Shown one piece after another: positions 35,319 through 44,959 of a DNA stretch of 64,000 nt. The notes below the pieces were generated by a model, which did not search any database, was not told the origin of the DNA, and saw nothing but the letters and a program-made list of their open reading frames with translations. Positions within the stretch are counted from its first letter, which is position 1; every line of letters starts with the position of its first letter. The stretch comes from Hanstruepera flava (GTDB taxonomy: Bacteria > Bacteroidota > Bacteroidia > Flavobacteriales > Flavobacteriaceae), in contig NZ_JALJCW010000006.1 of assembly GCF_023634025.1 (NCBI RefSeq), positions 1 through 64,000 of the forward strand, given 5' to 3'. Both the position numbers and the translations under genes were made by a program.

Positions 35319-38048
35319 CTATATTAGTTCCTTTTTATATTTGCCTTTACTCTTTCTAATACGAACAGCGACCACTTTATATTCTGGACACATAGCCTCG
35401 CTATCATGGACATCTCCCGTAATATTATTAATCATAATATCTGGGAAATGGAACGTTGTACTTAAAATGCCTGGTTTTACCTCATCTGTGATTCGAGCCT
35501 TAACATCCACCTTACCACGAGGTGATTCTAAACAGACATAGTCTCCTTCATTAATTAAATGGGTATTGGCATCGTTAGGATGTATCATCAAATAATCGTC
35601 TTGAAGGATTTGTTCATTGGCTGTACGTCTGGTCATGGCACCACAATTATAATGCTCTAGTTCTCTATTTGTGGTTAGGATGTATGGATAATCTTTAGCG
35701 TGTTCTTTTAATTCAACCGTTTCTTCCCAAGGATTGAATTCAAATTTACCTAAACCTCTCTTGAATTCTGTTTGGTGCAAAATTTGTGTATCTGTTCCAT
35801 CTGGAGCAACAGGCCATTGCAATCCATTCTTTCCTAATCGCTCCCATTTAATACCTGCAAAGAAAGGCACTATTTGAGATATTTCTTCTAGCATACCATC
35901 TGGAGTATAATTTGGTTGTGCATAACCCATTCTATTCATAATATCAACAATTATTTGCCCATCTGGTTTTGAACCTTCAATAGGCTCAACTACTTGACGA
36001 ACAGCTTGCACACGACGCTCACCATTGGTGAAGGTTCCTGATTTTTCTAGGAATGATGCTCCTGGCAAAATAACATCGGCATATTTGGCCGTTTCTGTCA
36101 TGAATAATTCTTGTACTATTACTAAATCTGTTGATTGCAATGCCTTAATTACTTTTTGTGTATTAGGATCGGTTTGTACAACATCTTCACCTATTATCCA
36201 TATAGCTTTTAGTTTACCGTCAAGGGCCGCATCGAACATTTCAGGAATTTTATAACCAATGTGTTTTGGCACATCAACACCGTAAAATTGATTGTACTTT
36301 TTGTTAACTTCATCATTAGTGACGTCTAGATATCCAGCTCCTTGATGTGGTTGTACACCCATATCTGCAGAACCTTGAACATTGTTTTGACCACGTAAAG
36401 GATTTACTCCTACTCCACGTCTACCAATATTTCCTGTCATTAAGGCCAAGTCAGCTATTTGCATAACTGTAAATGTACCTTGCGAATGTTCGGTAACTCC
36501 TAATCCATGAAACGACATAGCATTTGGTGCCGAAGCATAAGCTATTGCAGCCGCTCTAACCTCCTCTCTAGTCACTCCTGAAACTTCTTCAATTTTATCT
36601 AAATCTATAGCTAATAATTCCTTCTTAAAATCTTCAAAACCTTCAGTTCTATTTTCAATAAAACTAGTATCAACAAGGTTTTCTGTTATAATGTAGTACA
36701 TCATCATATTCAAGACAGCAACGTTAGTTCCTGGTCTTAATGCGATGTAATGGTCTGCATATCTGGCTAATTCTGTTCGTCTTGGATCTAAAACAATAGT
36801 TACATTATCCGATTTCATGGCGAACTGCTTTAATTTAGCTCCAGTAACAGGATGCGCGTCTGTTGGATTGGCTCCAATAACCATAATACAATTGGTATCT
36901 TTTAAATCGTCAATGGAATTAGTTGCAGCCCCTGTGCCAAACGTACGTTGCATACCCAAAGCTGTTGGTGAGTGACATACTCGTGCACAACCATCAATAT
37001 TATTCGTATTAATAACAGCGCGGAAAAACTTCTGCATTAAATAATTTTCTTCGTTTGTGCAACGTGAAGACGAAATTCCAGCCATGGAATCTGGTCCAAA
37101 CTCTTCTTTGAAACCAGTTAATTTTTCAGCTATGTAATCGTAAACTTCATCCCACGACACCTTTTCAAATTCACCATTTCGTTTAATCATAGGAGAATTA
37201 AGGCGTTCTGGATGATCGTAAAATTTAAATGCATAACGTCCTTTTAAACAGGTATGACCTTGATTGACTTCAGCGTCATAAGGTGCTTGAATACTCAAAA
37301 TTTCTCCATTATGAGTTGAAACTTCCAAATTACAACCCACACCACAATACGTGCAAATAGTACGAGTCGTGTCAGTAGCCCAAATAGCTTTCGACTGAAA
37401 TACATCTGAAATTGCAGATGTTGGACATGCTTGTGAACATGCGCCACAACTCACGCAGTCTGAATCCATAAACGAATCATCAAATCCCTTAATAATTTTG
37501 GAATCGAAACCACGTCCTGACATGCTTAAAACAAACTCACCTTGAACTTCATCACAAGCGCGAACACAACGGTAACAATTAATACATTTGGATAAATCTG
37601 AAGTCATGTAAGGATGACTTAAATCTTTTTCTCTAGATAAATGATTATCACCTTCAGGGTAACGTACTTTTCTAATACCAACTTGTGCTGCAACTGTTTG
37701 TAATTCGCAATTACCATTAACTTCACAGGTTAAACAGTCTAAGGGATGATCGGTTAAAACCAATTCAATAATATTTTTGCGAAGTGCTTTTACCGCTTCT
37801 GTGCTGGTATAAATATATTGACCTTCAACAACAGGTGAATGACAGGAAGCCATGGTTTTTACTGGTCCATTTTCTTCCAAAGCCACTTCTACACTACAAA
37901 CACGACAAGACCCAAAAGGATCTAAATTAGGTGCATCACAAAGTGTTGGAACTACATGTTTTTCTTTATAACGACGTATGAAGGACAGCATGGTCTCACC
38001 TTCTACGATTTCAAATTCCTGATTATCTATATAGGCTATTTTATTCAT
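35319..38048 (-). CDS. fdhF: NAD-dependent formate dehydrogenase, catalytic alpha subunit
   Basis: 909 residues, no Tat signal, hence cytoplasmic. The N-terminal 230 or so residues are NuoG-like: a 2Fe-2S ferredoxin domain (DPFGSCRVCSVEV), DCLTCEVNGNCELQ, and two 4Fe-4S motifs (CINCYRCVRACDE, CVSCGACSQACPTS). Then the molybdopterin part with CTYCGVGCNLEVS and, in DGCARVCHSPTALGMQ, the active-site Cys in the position of selenocysteine in E. coli FdhF, followed by His. C-terminal bis-MGD domain with REELEHYNCGAMTRR-like sequence. It oxidises formate to CO2, passing electrons to the NuoEF-like partner (6 bases upstream). Confidence 0.93.
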   Translation of the reverse strand: MNKIAYIDNQEFEIVEGETMLSFIRRYKEKHVVPTLCDAPNLDPFGSCRVCSVEVALEENGPVKTMASCHSPVVEGQYIYTSTEAVKALRKNIIELVLTDHPLDCLTCEVNGNCELQTVAAQVGIRKVRYPEGDNHLSREKDLSHPYMTSDLSKCINCYRCVRACDEVQGEFVLSMSGRGFDSKIIKGFDDSFMDSDCVSCGACSQACPTSAISDVFQSKAIWATDTTRTICTYCGVGCNLEVSTHNGEILSIQAPYDAEVNQGHTCLKGRYAFKFYDHPERLNSPMIKRNGEFEKVSWDEVYDYIAEKLTGFKEEFGPDSMAGISSSRCTNEENYLMQKFFRAVINTNNIDGCARVCHSPTALGMQRTFGTGAATNSIDDLKDTNCIMVIGANPTDAHPVTGAKLKQFAMKSDNVTIVLDPRRTELARYADHYIALRPGTNVAVLNMMMYYIITENLVDTSFIENRTEGFEDFKKELLAIDLDKIEEVSGVTREEVRAAAIAYASAPNAMSFHGLGVTEHSQGTFTVMQIADLALMTGNIGRRGVGVNPLRGQNNVQGSADMGVQPHQGAGYLDVTNDEVNKKYNQFYGVDVPKHIGYKIPEMFDAALDGKLKAIWIIGEDVVQTDPNTQKVIKALQSTDLVIVQELFMTETAKYADVILPGASFLEKSGTFTNGERRVQAVRQVVEPIEGSKPDGQIIVDIMNRMGYAQPNYTPDGMLEEISQIVPFFAGIKWERLGKNGLQWPVAPDGTDTQILHQTEFKRGLGKFEFNPWEETVELKEHAKDYPYILTTNRELEHYNCGAMTRRTANEQILQDDYLMIHPNDANTHLINEGDYVCLESPRGKVDVKARITDEVKPGILSTTFHFPDIMINNITGDVHDSEAMCPEYKVVAVRIRKSKGKYKKELI

Positions 38049-38054
38049 AATCGT

Positions 38055-39707
38055 CTAATTAAAATACGGTTTTAATTCATCTTCAAAATATTGCAAAGCA
38101 TTTCTAACTGGCAAAGGAATACCACCACCATGAGCACACAACGATCCTTCCTCTAGAGTCGTTAACAAATCTGCAAACAGTTTTTTATCAATTTTATAAT
38201 CTGTTTTCAAGGCTTTTTCGGCTAGTTCATGACCTCGTTTTGTACCTAATCGACAAGGGAAACACTTACCACAACTTTCATAAGCTGCAAAATCAAATAA
38301 ATGCTCAATGAATTTCATTATTGGGTAGTCAGTTGGAACAGAAACAACAGAAGCATGACCGAGCAAAAATCCTTCTTTTGAAAAGGATTCAAAATCGAGA
38401 GTTAAATCCTTAATTTTTGAAATAGGAACTAATCCACCTAAAGGACCACCAATTTGTAACGCTTTAATATCCGTTTTAAATCCTCCTCCTAGGTCATTAA
38501 CAACTGTAGATAGAGGTGTACCCATTTCAACTTCGTACATTCCAGGATTATTAAAAAAGCTATCAAGCGATACCAATTTTGTTCCAGATGAACGCTCGGT
38601 ACCAATGTCTTTCCATGCTTGACCACCGTTTGAAATAATATAATGCAAAGCAGCCAAAGTCTCAACATTATTTACTGTTGTTGGCTTGTTGAACAGTCCT
38701 TTTTGTGCTGGAAATGGTGGTCTTACTCGCACTTCAGGACGTTGACCTTCAATGGAATTGATTAATGCAGTTTCCTCTCCACAAATGTATGAGCCTTGAG
38801 CTTGAATAATTTTAAACTGAAAATTAAAGCCACTACCTTGAATATTTTCACCTATAAGTCCAGCTTCTTGAATTGCATCGATAGCCTTTTGAACAATTTC
38901 TACCGATTCTGGATATTCTGCTCTGATGTATAGAATACCGTAATTAGCGTGTGTAACATAGCCAGAAATTAGCATTCCAAATAACACCGAGTGTGGTTGG
39001 TGTTCCAATAAATAACGATCGGAATATGCTCCTGGATCACCTTCGTCTGCATTACAAATTATAAATTTAGTATCGTTTTCTACATTACGGCAAAACTGTA
39101 ATTTCATTCCCATTGGAAATCCTGCTCCGCCACGACCACGAACATTTGAGGTTTTGATTTCTTCTAAAACATCAGCAGAATCTTGCCTAAGTGCTTCTAA
39201 AAATGGCTGATAATAATCATTAACATTGGTAAACGGCTTGGTTAATATTTGTTTCCCACTTGCCTTGACGATATAATTATCTTGATTTAAGTTTGAATCA
39301 GAATCTAAAATTTTATCCAGCTTATTTAAAGCATCGCCAGAATAATTTTTTCCATTATAATGAAACGCTGAATTCTCATGACAACGTCCTAAGCAAGTCA
39401 TGTGGCCTATTTCATCAGCTTCAAAATGATTTTTAAGCGAATCAATAACTTGCTCTTGAGTGCCAGCGCAAACACAAGCCGTACCGTTACAGACATAAGC
39501 TTTTTTGTCTTTGTTTTCTGGTTTCAAGAAATCGTAAAAACTTGCCGTTCCAAAAGCATTAGCTTTACCTATAAGAAAGTCATCAGCCAATTTGGCCATA
39601 GCTTCTTCACTTGGCGCACCTTCGGGTTTGGCTAAATTGCCCAACTTATCAAACAGGCTTTCATTTACACCTTTTCTTCCTAATAATTCACTTAAATTAT
39701 CTGACAT
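38055..39707 (-). CDS. Formate dehydrogenase NADH-linked subunit, NuoE-NuoF fusion
   Basis: 550 residues. The N-terminus (about 60-130) is a thioredoxin-like 2Fe-2S domain of NuoE type (VCNGTACVCAGTQEQ, MTCLGRCHENSAFHYNG). The rest is NuoF-like: GRGGAGFPMGMKLQFC (NAD/FMN region), CNADEGDPGAYSDRYLLE, a SLBB segment, and a C-terminal 4Fe-4S site (SCGKCFPCRLGTKRG ... SLCAHGGG). It should take electrons from FdhF to reduce NAD+. Located between fdhD and fdhF with gaps of 6 bases, a single operon. This fused architecture corresponds to FdsG plus FdsB in other bacteria. Confidence 0.9.
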   Translation of the reverse strand: MSDNLSELLGRKGVNESLFDKLGNLAKPEGAPSEEAMAKLADDFLIGKANAFGTASFYDFLKPENKDKKAYVCNGTACVCAGTQEQVIDSLKNHFEADEIGHMTCLGRCHENSAFHYNGKNYSGDALNKLDKILDSDSNLNQDNYIVKASGKQILTKPFTNVNDYYQPFLEALRQDSADVLEEIKTSNVRGRGGAGFPMGMKLQFCRNVENDTKFIICNADEGDPGAYSDRYLLEHQPHSVLFGMLISGYVTHANYGILYIRAEYPESVEIVQKAIDAIQEAGLIGENIQGSGFNFQFKIIQAQGSYICGEETALINSIEGQRPEVRVRPPFPAQKGLFNKPTTVNNVETLAALHYIISNGGQAWKDIGTERSSGTKLVSLDSFFNNPGMYEVEMGTPLSTVVNDLGGGFKTDIKALQIGGPLGGLVPISKIKDLTLDFESFSKEGFLLGHASVVSVPTDYPIMKFIEHLFDFAAYESCGKCFPCRLGTKRGHELAEKALKTDYKIDKKLFADLLTTLEEGSLCAHGGGIPLPVRNALQYFEDELKPYFN

Positions 39708-39713
39708 ATATTT

Positions 39714-40538
39714 TTAACTCACTTTAGTTTTTGTTGTATAATTCTTGGTACGTTCAGGATGCGAATAACATGTGGCACGTTCATCCCTACAAAATGCAAA
39801 TAAGGTTATACCCAACTCTTTAGCATAATCTACAGCTAACGAAGAAGGCGCAGATACTGCGGCTAAAAAAGGTATTCTAGCTTTAAAACATTTAATAATA
39901 ATCTCATATGAAATTCGACCACTAACTGTCATGATTTTAGCTTCTTTTAATTGATTGGAATTTATTAGTTTTCCAACTATTTTGTCAACAGCATTATGCC
40001 TGCCAATGTCTTCCATAGAGCATAATAATTCACCTTCAATAGTAAAAGCTGCTGCTGCGTGCGTACCTCCAGACTTGTTGAAAGCATGCTGTTTAACTTT
40101 CATTTTATCAAAAAGTTGATGGATTATGGAGATATCTATCTTTTTATTGTCGTCTATGGTTTTACCTATAAATGCCAAATCGTTTAATTCGGTTTTTCCA
40201 CAAATTCCACATGAAGATACCGACAACAAACTTCTGCTATTAGCATAGCCATCCCCTAATTTGTCTTTAGGTATATCTAAATTAACAATGGTAACAACAC
40301 CGTTATCGTTTTCTTTTTTCAAAATTAATTCAGGACTATAAGCTACATCTGTAATTAAATCTTCAGAATGCAGTAGACCACGTACTAAACTGGCATCATC
40401 ACCTGGCGTGCGCATAGATACCGTAAAAGGTTCATTATTAATATTAATTTGTAAAGCTTCTTCAACAGTAAGACTATCTATAGTTTTGTCTACAGATACT
40501 TTATCAAACTTTTTACCTTCGTATTTGCGTGTAGCCAT
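39714..40538 (-). CDS. fdhD: Formate dehydrogenase accessory sulfurtransferase FdhD
   Basis: 274 residues. FdhD transfers sulfur from IscS to the molybdenum cofactor before its insertion into formate dehydrogenase. The persulfide loop SSCGICGK has the conserved CxxC, and GRHNAVDKIVGKLI, MTVSGRISYEIIIKC and the C-terminal FCRDERATCYSHPERT region are typical. First gene of the fdhD-nuoEF-fdhF operon. The 86-base gap to the formate-tetrahydrofolate ligase gene suggests its own promoter, but I see no exact -7 box. Confidence 0.95.
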   Translation of the reverse strand: MATRKYEGKKFDKVSVDKTIDSLTVEEALQININNEPFTVSMRTPGDDASLVRGLLHSEDLITDVAYSPELILKKENDNGVVTIVNLDIPKDKLGDGYANSRSLLSVSSCGICGKTELNDLAFIGKTIDDNKKIDISIIHQLFDKMKVKQHAFNKSGGTHAAAAFTIEGELLCSMEDIGRHNAVDKIVGKLINSNQLKEAKIMTVSGRISYEIIIKCFKARIPFLAAVSAPSSLAVDYAKELGITLFAFCRDERATCYSHPERTKNYTTKTKVS

Positions 40539-40624
40539 GCTTATAAACCTATAGTTCGTAAATTATATAAAGTTAACGAAAAAGACATCATGATTGTGTT
40601 AAAGCCTTTTTTGAAATTGAGGAT

Positions 40625-42292
40625 TTAGAATAATCCTGAAATATTACCGTCGTTATCTATACTAATTTTCTCTGATGCTGGGTGAGCAGGAAGTCCAGGC
40701 ATACGCATCATATCTCCAGTAATAGGTATTAAAAATCCAGCACCTCTTGCAATCTCAATTTCTCTAACTGTTATGGTAAAACCTTTTGGTCGTCCTAAAA
40801 GCTTGGGGTCATCAGAAAGTGATTTCTGGGTTTTTGCCATACAAATTGGCAATTTTTCAAGACCTAAATTGGCTATAGTTCTTAAGTTTCTCTTGGCTAA
40901 TGCTGCATACTCAACATCATCAGCTCCATAAATTTTTGTAGCAATGGTATTAATTTTATCTTCTACAGACATATCCCAATTGTATAATGGTTTAAATTGA
41001 GAAGAACCTTCTTCAACAATATCAACAACATGTTGTGCCAAATCTAATGCTCCTTTGCCACCTTTTGCCCAAACTTCGGCAACAGCCACTCTAATACTCT
41101 GTGATTTAGCAAACTCTTGAATAACGGTTATTTCAGCATCTGTATCAGAAACAAATTTATTAATAGCAATAACAGGTGTAATTCCAAATTGTTTCACATT
41201 TTCAATGTGCTTTTCAAGGTTGGGTAAACCATTTTTTAAAGCTTCTACATTTTCTTCGGTAAGATTTTTTAAATCGGCTCCACCATGATATTTAAGTGCT
41301 CGAATTGTTGTGGTTAATACTACTGCTTTTGGTGATAAGCCTGCGCTTTGGCATTTAATATCTAAAAACTTTTCAGCACCTAAATCGGCACCGAAACCAG
41401 CTTCAGTAACGGTATAATCAGAAAGGGACATTCCCATTCTAGTAGCTATTACAGAATTTGTTCCTTGTGCTATATTAGCAAACGGACCACCATGAATAAT
41501 AGCGGGATTACCTTCTATGGTTTGAACCAAGTTAGGTTTGATAGCTTCTTTTAAAAGAGCTGCCATAGCACCTTGTACCTTGAGGTCTTTACAATAAATA
41601 GGTTCACGGTCTTTAGTGTAACCAATAAATATATTTCCTAATCGTTCCTTTAAATTTTCCAAATCATCTGAAAGACACAGAATGGCCATGATTTCAGAAG
41701 CTGCTGTAATGTCAAAACCTGTTTCTCTAGGAACACCAGAAGTTGTTCCTCCTAATCCAATAACAATATTTCGCAGTGAACGATCGTTCATATCCATAAC
41801 ACGTTTCCATGTAACCGTTCTTGGATCTAATCCAACAGAATTGGTTTTACTTTGAATATTATTATCAATTACAGCTGATAATAAATTGTGAGCTTTCTCT
41901 ATAGCTGAAAAGTCACCAGTAAAATGCAGATTAATGTCTTCCATTGGTAGTACTTGCGAATAACCACCACCTGTTGCCCCTCCTTTAATTCCGAAAACTG
42001 GCCCAAGAGATGGTTCTCTTAAAACCACAGTAGTTTGTTTACCTAATTGATTTAACCCTTCAGATAGACCAATAGACATGGTTGTCTTACCTTCTCCAGC
42101 AGGTGTTGGCGAAATGGCAGTAACCAAAACAAGATTGCTTTGTTTTACTTTTTCATTATCAATAATTGATTGTGGTAATTTGGCTTTGTACTTTCCGTAC
42201 ATGTCAATATCATCAACATTTAAACCTAATTTTTCGGCAATTTTACTAATATGTTCTAGCTGAATGTCTTTAGCTATTTCTTGATCTGTCAT
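40625..42292 (-). CDS. fhs: Formate-tetrahydrofolate ligase
   Basis: 555 residues, full length. ATP-dependent formation of 10-formyl-tetrahydrofolate from formate, in the cytoplasm. The P-loop SPTPAGEGKTTMSIGLSEGL is at about 66-85; further family blocks are FGIKGGATGGGYSQVLPMED, LHFTGDFSAI, and RPKGFTITVREIEIARGAGF near the C-terminus. The gene is upstream of fdhD-nuoEF-fdhF on the same strand, so two routes of formate use, oxidation and one-carbon assimilation, are adjacent. A terminator separates it from yheT. Confidence 0.96.
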   Translation of the reverse strand: MTDQEIAKDIQLEHISKIAEKLGLNVDDIDMYGKYKAKLPQSIIDNEKVKQSNLVLVTAISPTPAGEGKTTMSIGLSEGLNQLGKQTTVVLREPSLGPVFGIKGGATGGGYSQVLPMEDINLHFTGDFSAIEKAHNLLSAVIDNNIQSKTNSVGLDPRTVTWKRVMDMNDRSLRNIVIGLGGTTSGVPRETGFDITAASEIMAILCLSDDLENLKERLGNIFIGYTKDREPIYCKDLKVQGAMAALLKEAIKPNLVQTIEGNPAIIHGGPFANIAQGTNSVIATRMGMSLSDYTVTEAGFGADLGAEKFLDIKCQSAGLSPKAVVLTTTIRALKYHGGADLKNLTEENVEALKNGLPNLEKHIENVKQFGITPVIAINKFVSDTDAEITVIQEFAKSQSIRVAVAEVWAKGGKGALDLAQHVVDIVEEGSSQFKPLYNWDMSVEDKINTIATKIYGADDVEYAALAKRNLRTIANLGLEKLPICMAKTQKSLSDDPKLLGRPKGFTITVREIEIARGAGFLIPITGDMMRMPGLPAHPASEKISIDNDGNISGLF

Positions 42293-42320
42293 TGGTTAAA
42301 TAGTTAGTTAAGTTAATTTA

Positions 42321-42347
42321 AAAACAGTATGAAATATACTGCTTTTT
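42321..42347 (-). terminator. Terminator after the pabB-yheT operon
   Basis: Imperfect hairpin, with CAGTAT / ATACTG as core and A- and T-runs outside (one bulged base). It lies 25-51 bases past the yheT stop and before fhs. On the minus strand it ends in TTTTTAAATT. Confidence 0.6.
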
Positions 42348-42371
42348 ATTCTATTGATGAAATCAATTTCA

Positions 42372-43334
42372 TTACGAATTGGTAAAGAATTGCAAGGCTC
42401 GCTTTTCATTGTAATAATACTCACCAAACAAATGAAAACCTACATGACCACCATGCTTTGGCATTTCTAAAAATAGATTTTCATTGTTTTTTGCCTCTTT
42501 TACAGGATAACATTCTGGTGATAAAAAAGAATCGTTTAAGGCATTTATAATTAAAGTTTTTGTTTTAATGTTTGATAAAAATTGAAGGCTACTTGATTGC
42601 TTATAATAATCGAAAGCGTCTATAAAACCATGTGCTCTTGATGTGTAAACGTGGTCAAAATCTATTAAAGTTTTAATTGACTTTATGTCTTCAATTTTCA
42701 GTATATCAGCGTGTTGCTTTTGTTTGGTTTTTAATCTACTAACAAGATGTGCCTTAAACCTATCATGATATGGCTTATTTTTTAGGGTATGCAGTTCTTT
42801 ACACGAGCCGTGCAAATCACAGGGTACAGAAACAGCAATTCCGGCTTTAACTTCATTTGGAACGTTGTCTCGCTCTCCCAAATATTTTAATAGCATATTG
42901 CCACCAAGACTAAACCCTTTTAAATAAATTTCTGAATACTTTTGGGTTTCTAAAATATAATTGACTATTGCCTCTAAATCTTCCGTTGCACCAGAATGAT
43001 AAGAACGATATTTTAAATTAGGTTCACCACTACAACCTCTAAAATTTACACAAACAGCATCAAAACCGTTTTTGTTGAATAATTTGGCCGTTCCGGTCAT
43101 GTAAGGTCTTTGGGCATTACCTTCCAGTCCGTGAAGCACTATAATTAACCTAGATGTCGTTTGTTCTTCAGCAAAACTCCAATCCAAATCTAAAAAATCA
43201 CCATCGGGAAGTGTTATACGTTCACGTTTTTGTATGATGCCATTTACACGTCTTATTAATCCTGAATAGACAGTAGAAACAAAACCGTTTCTAAAAAACA
43301 TAGGTGTTTTATAGTCTGATTGAACTATCGGCAT
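42372..43334 (-). CDS. YheT-like alpha/beta hydrolase
   Basis: 320 residues of the YheT/EMB8 (ABHD1/3-like) hydrolase family. Motifs: LIIVLHGLEGNAQRPYMTG (oxyanion region), VNFRGCSGEPN, the nucleophile elbow KGFSLGGNMLLKYLGE with Ser, LNDSFLSPECYP (Asp region), and KHGGHVGFHL with the catalytic His. The substrate is unknown, an ester or lipid in related proteins. Last gene of the operon with pabB, tilS, dsbD and ade, two bases after ade. Confidence 0.88.
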   Translation of the reverse strand: MPIVQSDYKTPMFFRNGFVSTVYSGLIRRVNGIIQKRERITLPDGDFLDLDWSFAEEQTTSRLIIVLHGLEGNAQRPYMTGTAKLFNKNGFDAVCVNFRGCSGEPNLKYRSYHSGATEDLEAIVNYILETQKYSEIYLKGFSLGGNMLLKYLGERDNVPNEVKAGIAVSVPCDLHGSCKELHTLKNKPYHDRFKAHLVSRLKTKQKQHADILKIEDIKSIKTLIDFDHVYTSRAHGFIDAFDYYKQSSSLQFLSNIKTKTLIINALNDSFLSPECYPVKEAKNNENLFLEMPKHGGHVGFHLFGEYYYNEKRALQFFTNS

Positions 43335-43336
43335 AT

Positions 43337-44956
43337 TTAAACTTCTAATGGTGTAAATTGAAATACATTACCATCAAACAATCCTTTATCACTCAATTTC
43401 AAGGACGGAATAACCAATAAAGCCATAAAGCTTAAGGTCATATACGGAGCTTTCAAAGTACTTCCCAATTGTTTTGCCATACGGTCTAATTCTGCATATC
43501 GCTTTCCTATAGTTTCAGCATCTTGGTCACTTATTATACCTGCTACAGGCAATGGAACTATTTCCGTTTGATTATCGGAAACCGCACAGATGCCTCCTTT
43601 ATGTTCTATAATTATATTAACAGCTTTACAAATAGCCTCATCAGAAACACCAACAGCTATTATGTTATGTGAGTCATGCCCAACCGAACTGGCAATTGCG
43701 CCTTCTTTTAAACCAAAATTCTTGATAAAAGCTAATGCTGGAGGTTCGTTGTTATAACGATTAACAACGGTCATTTTTAAAATATCGTTTTCAATATCGG
43801 AAATTAAATTTCCGTCTAGTACTAGAGCACTTGCTATAATTTCGTTTGTAATGAGTTGTCCCTCTAGAGCTTCAATAACTCGTATTCTTTCAATAGAAGA
43901 TTCAATTCTGAAATCTGAAACTTGCTTTTTGTTCGTATTGAAATTATTAAGAATCTCAAAAGGGGTTGACGATATTTTGGATTCACCCTCATCAAAAACC
44001 AATTCACCATTAATATAGGTTTGTAGCGTTTTAAAGTTCTTTAAATCTTCAACTACAATACAATCAGCTAGATCACCAACCTTTAGTTGCCCAACATCCA
44101 ATTTGTAATGTTCAACTGGATTGACACAAGCTGCTTGAAGTACCTTAAAAACATCTATGCCTTTGTCCACTGCCCTTGCACATAATTGATTAATATGACC
44201 TAATAATAAATCGTCTGGATGTTTATCATCACTACAAAACATCATATTGCCAGAGTACTCTGGCAACAAATCAATTAAGGCTTCAAAATTTTTAGCTGCA
44301 CTACCCTCTCGAATCAACACCTTCATACCTTTTTGAAGTTTTTCCAAACCTTCATCGTAGGTAAAGCATTCATGATCTGTGGAGATACCTGCTTGAATAT
44401 ATTTTGTTAGGTCGTTACCACGTAGTCCAGGTGCATGTCCATCAATGGGTTTATTATAATGTTTTGCCCAAGCTATTTTTTTAAAAACTTCCTGGTCACC
44501 ATAAATAACTCCTGGATAATTCATCATTTCGGCTAGATATTTAATATCTGGATTTGCCATAAGGGTTTTAATGCCGTCTGAATCTATAACTGCACCAGCA
44601 GATTCAAAACTGGTAGCAGGAACGCAAGAAGGCGCTCCAAAATTAAATTTAAAAGGGGTTTGTTTACCATTCTTAATCATAAACTCCACGCCTTCAACTC
44701 CTAAAACATTGGCTATTTCATGAGGGTCTGAAACCGTAGCTACCGTACCATGCTTTACAGCTATTCTAGCAAACTCACTTGGCACTAACATAGAACTTTC
44801 TATGTGAATATGGGCATCTACAAAACCAGGTAGAATAAAGTTTTTGACATTATGTGATTTCTCTTTAATTTCAGAAATCTTACCATTAGCAATAGTAAGC
44901 TCGCCAGAGTATATTCTGCGATTAGGAATATCAACTATTTGTCCTAATATCTCCAA
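43337..44956 (-). CDS. ade: Adenine deaminase
   Basis: 539 residues, in the usual range. Amidohydrolase-family enzyme converting adenine to hypoxanthine and ammonia, with a binuclear metal site. Visible: [20 protein letters not shown] (metal-binding His-x-His), [39 protein letters not shown] and, in the C-terminal domain, [13 protein letters not shown]. Purine salvage role in the cytoplasm. It lies 3 bases after dsbD and 2 before yheT in the operon; no functional link to these neighbours is evident. Confidence 0.95.
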   Translation of the reverse strand: MEILGQIVDIPNRRIYSGELTIANGKISEIKEKSHNVKNFILPGFVDAHIHIESSMLVPSEFARIAVKHGTVATVSDPHEIANVLGVEGVEFMIKNGKQTPFKFNFGAPSCVPATSFESAGAVIDSDGIKTLMANPDIKYLAEMMNYPGVIYGDQEVFKKIAWAKHYNKPIDGHAPGLRGNDLTKYIQAGISTDHECFTYDEGLEKLQKGMKVLIREGSAAKNFEALIDLLPEYSGNMMFCSDDKHPDDLLLGHINQLCARAVDKGIDVFKVLQAACVNPVEHYKLDVGQLKVGDLADCIVVEDLKNFKTLQTYINGELVFDEGESKISSTPFEILNNFNTNKKQVSDFRIESSIERIRVIEALEGQLITNEIIASALVLDGNLISDIENDILKMTVVNRYNNEPPALAFIKNFGLKEGAIASSVGHDSHNIIAVGVSDEAICKAVNIIIEHKGGICAVSDNQTEIVPLPVAGIISDQDAETIGKRYAELDRMAKQLGSTLKAPYMTLSFMALLVIPSLKLSDKGLFDGNVFQFTPLEV

Positions 44957-44959
44957 AAG

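Noticed and set aside
35319-38048. Selenocysteine in FdhF
   Set aside because: The frame has no internal TGA and the active-site position is an ordinary Cys codon (ARVCHSPT).
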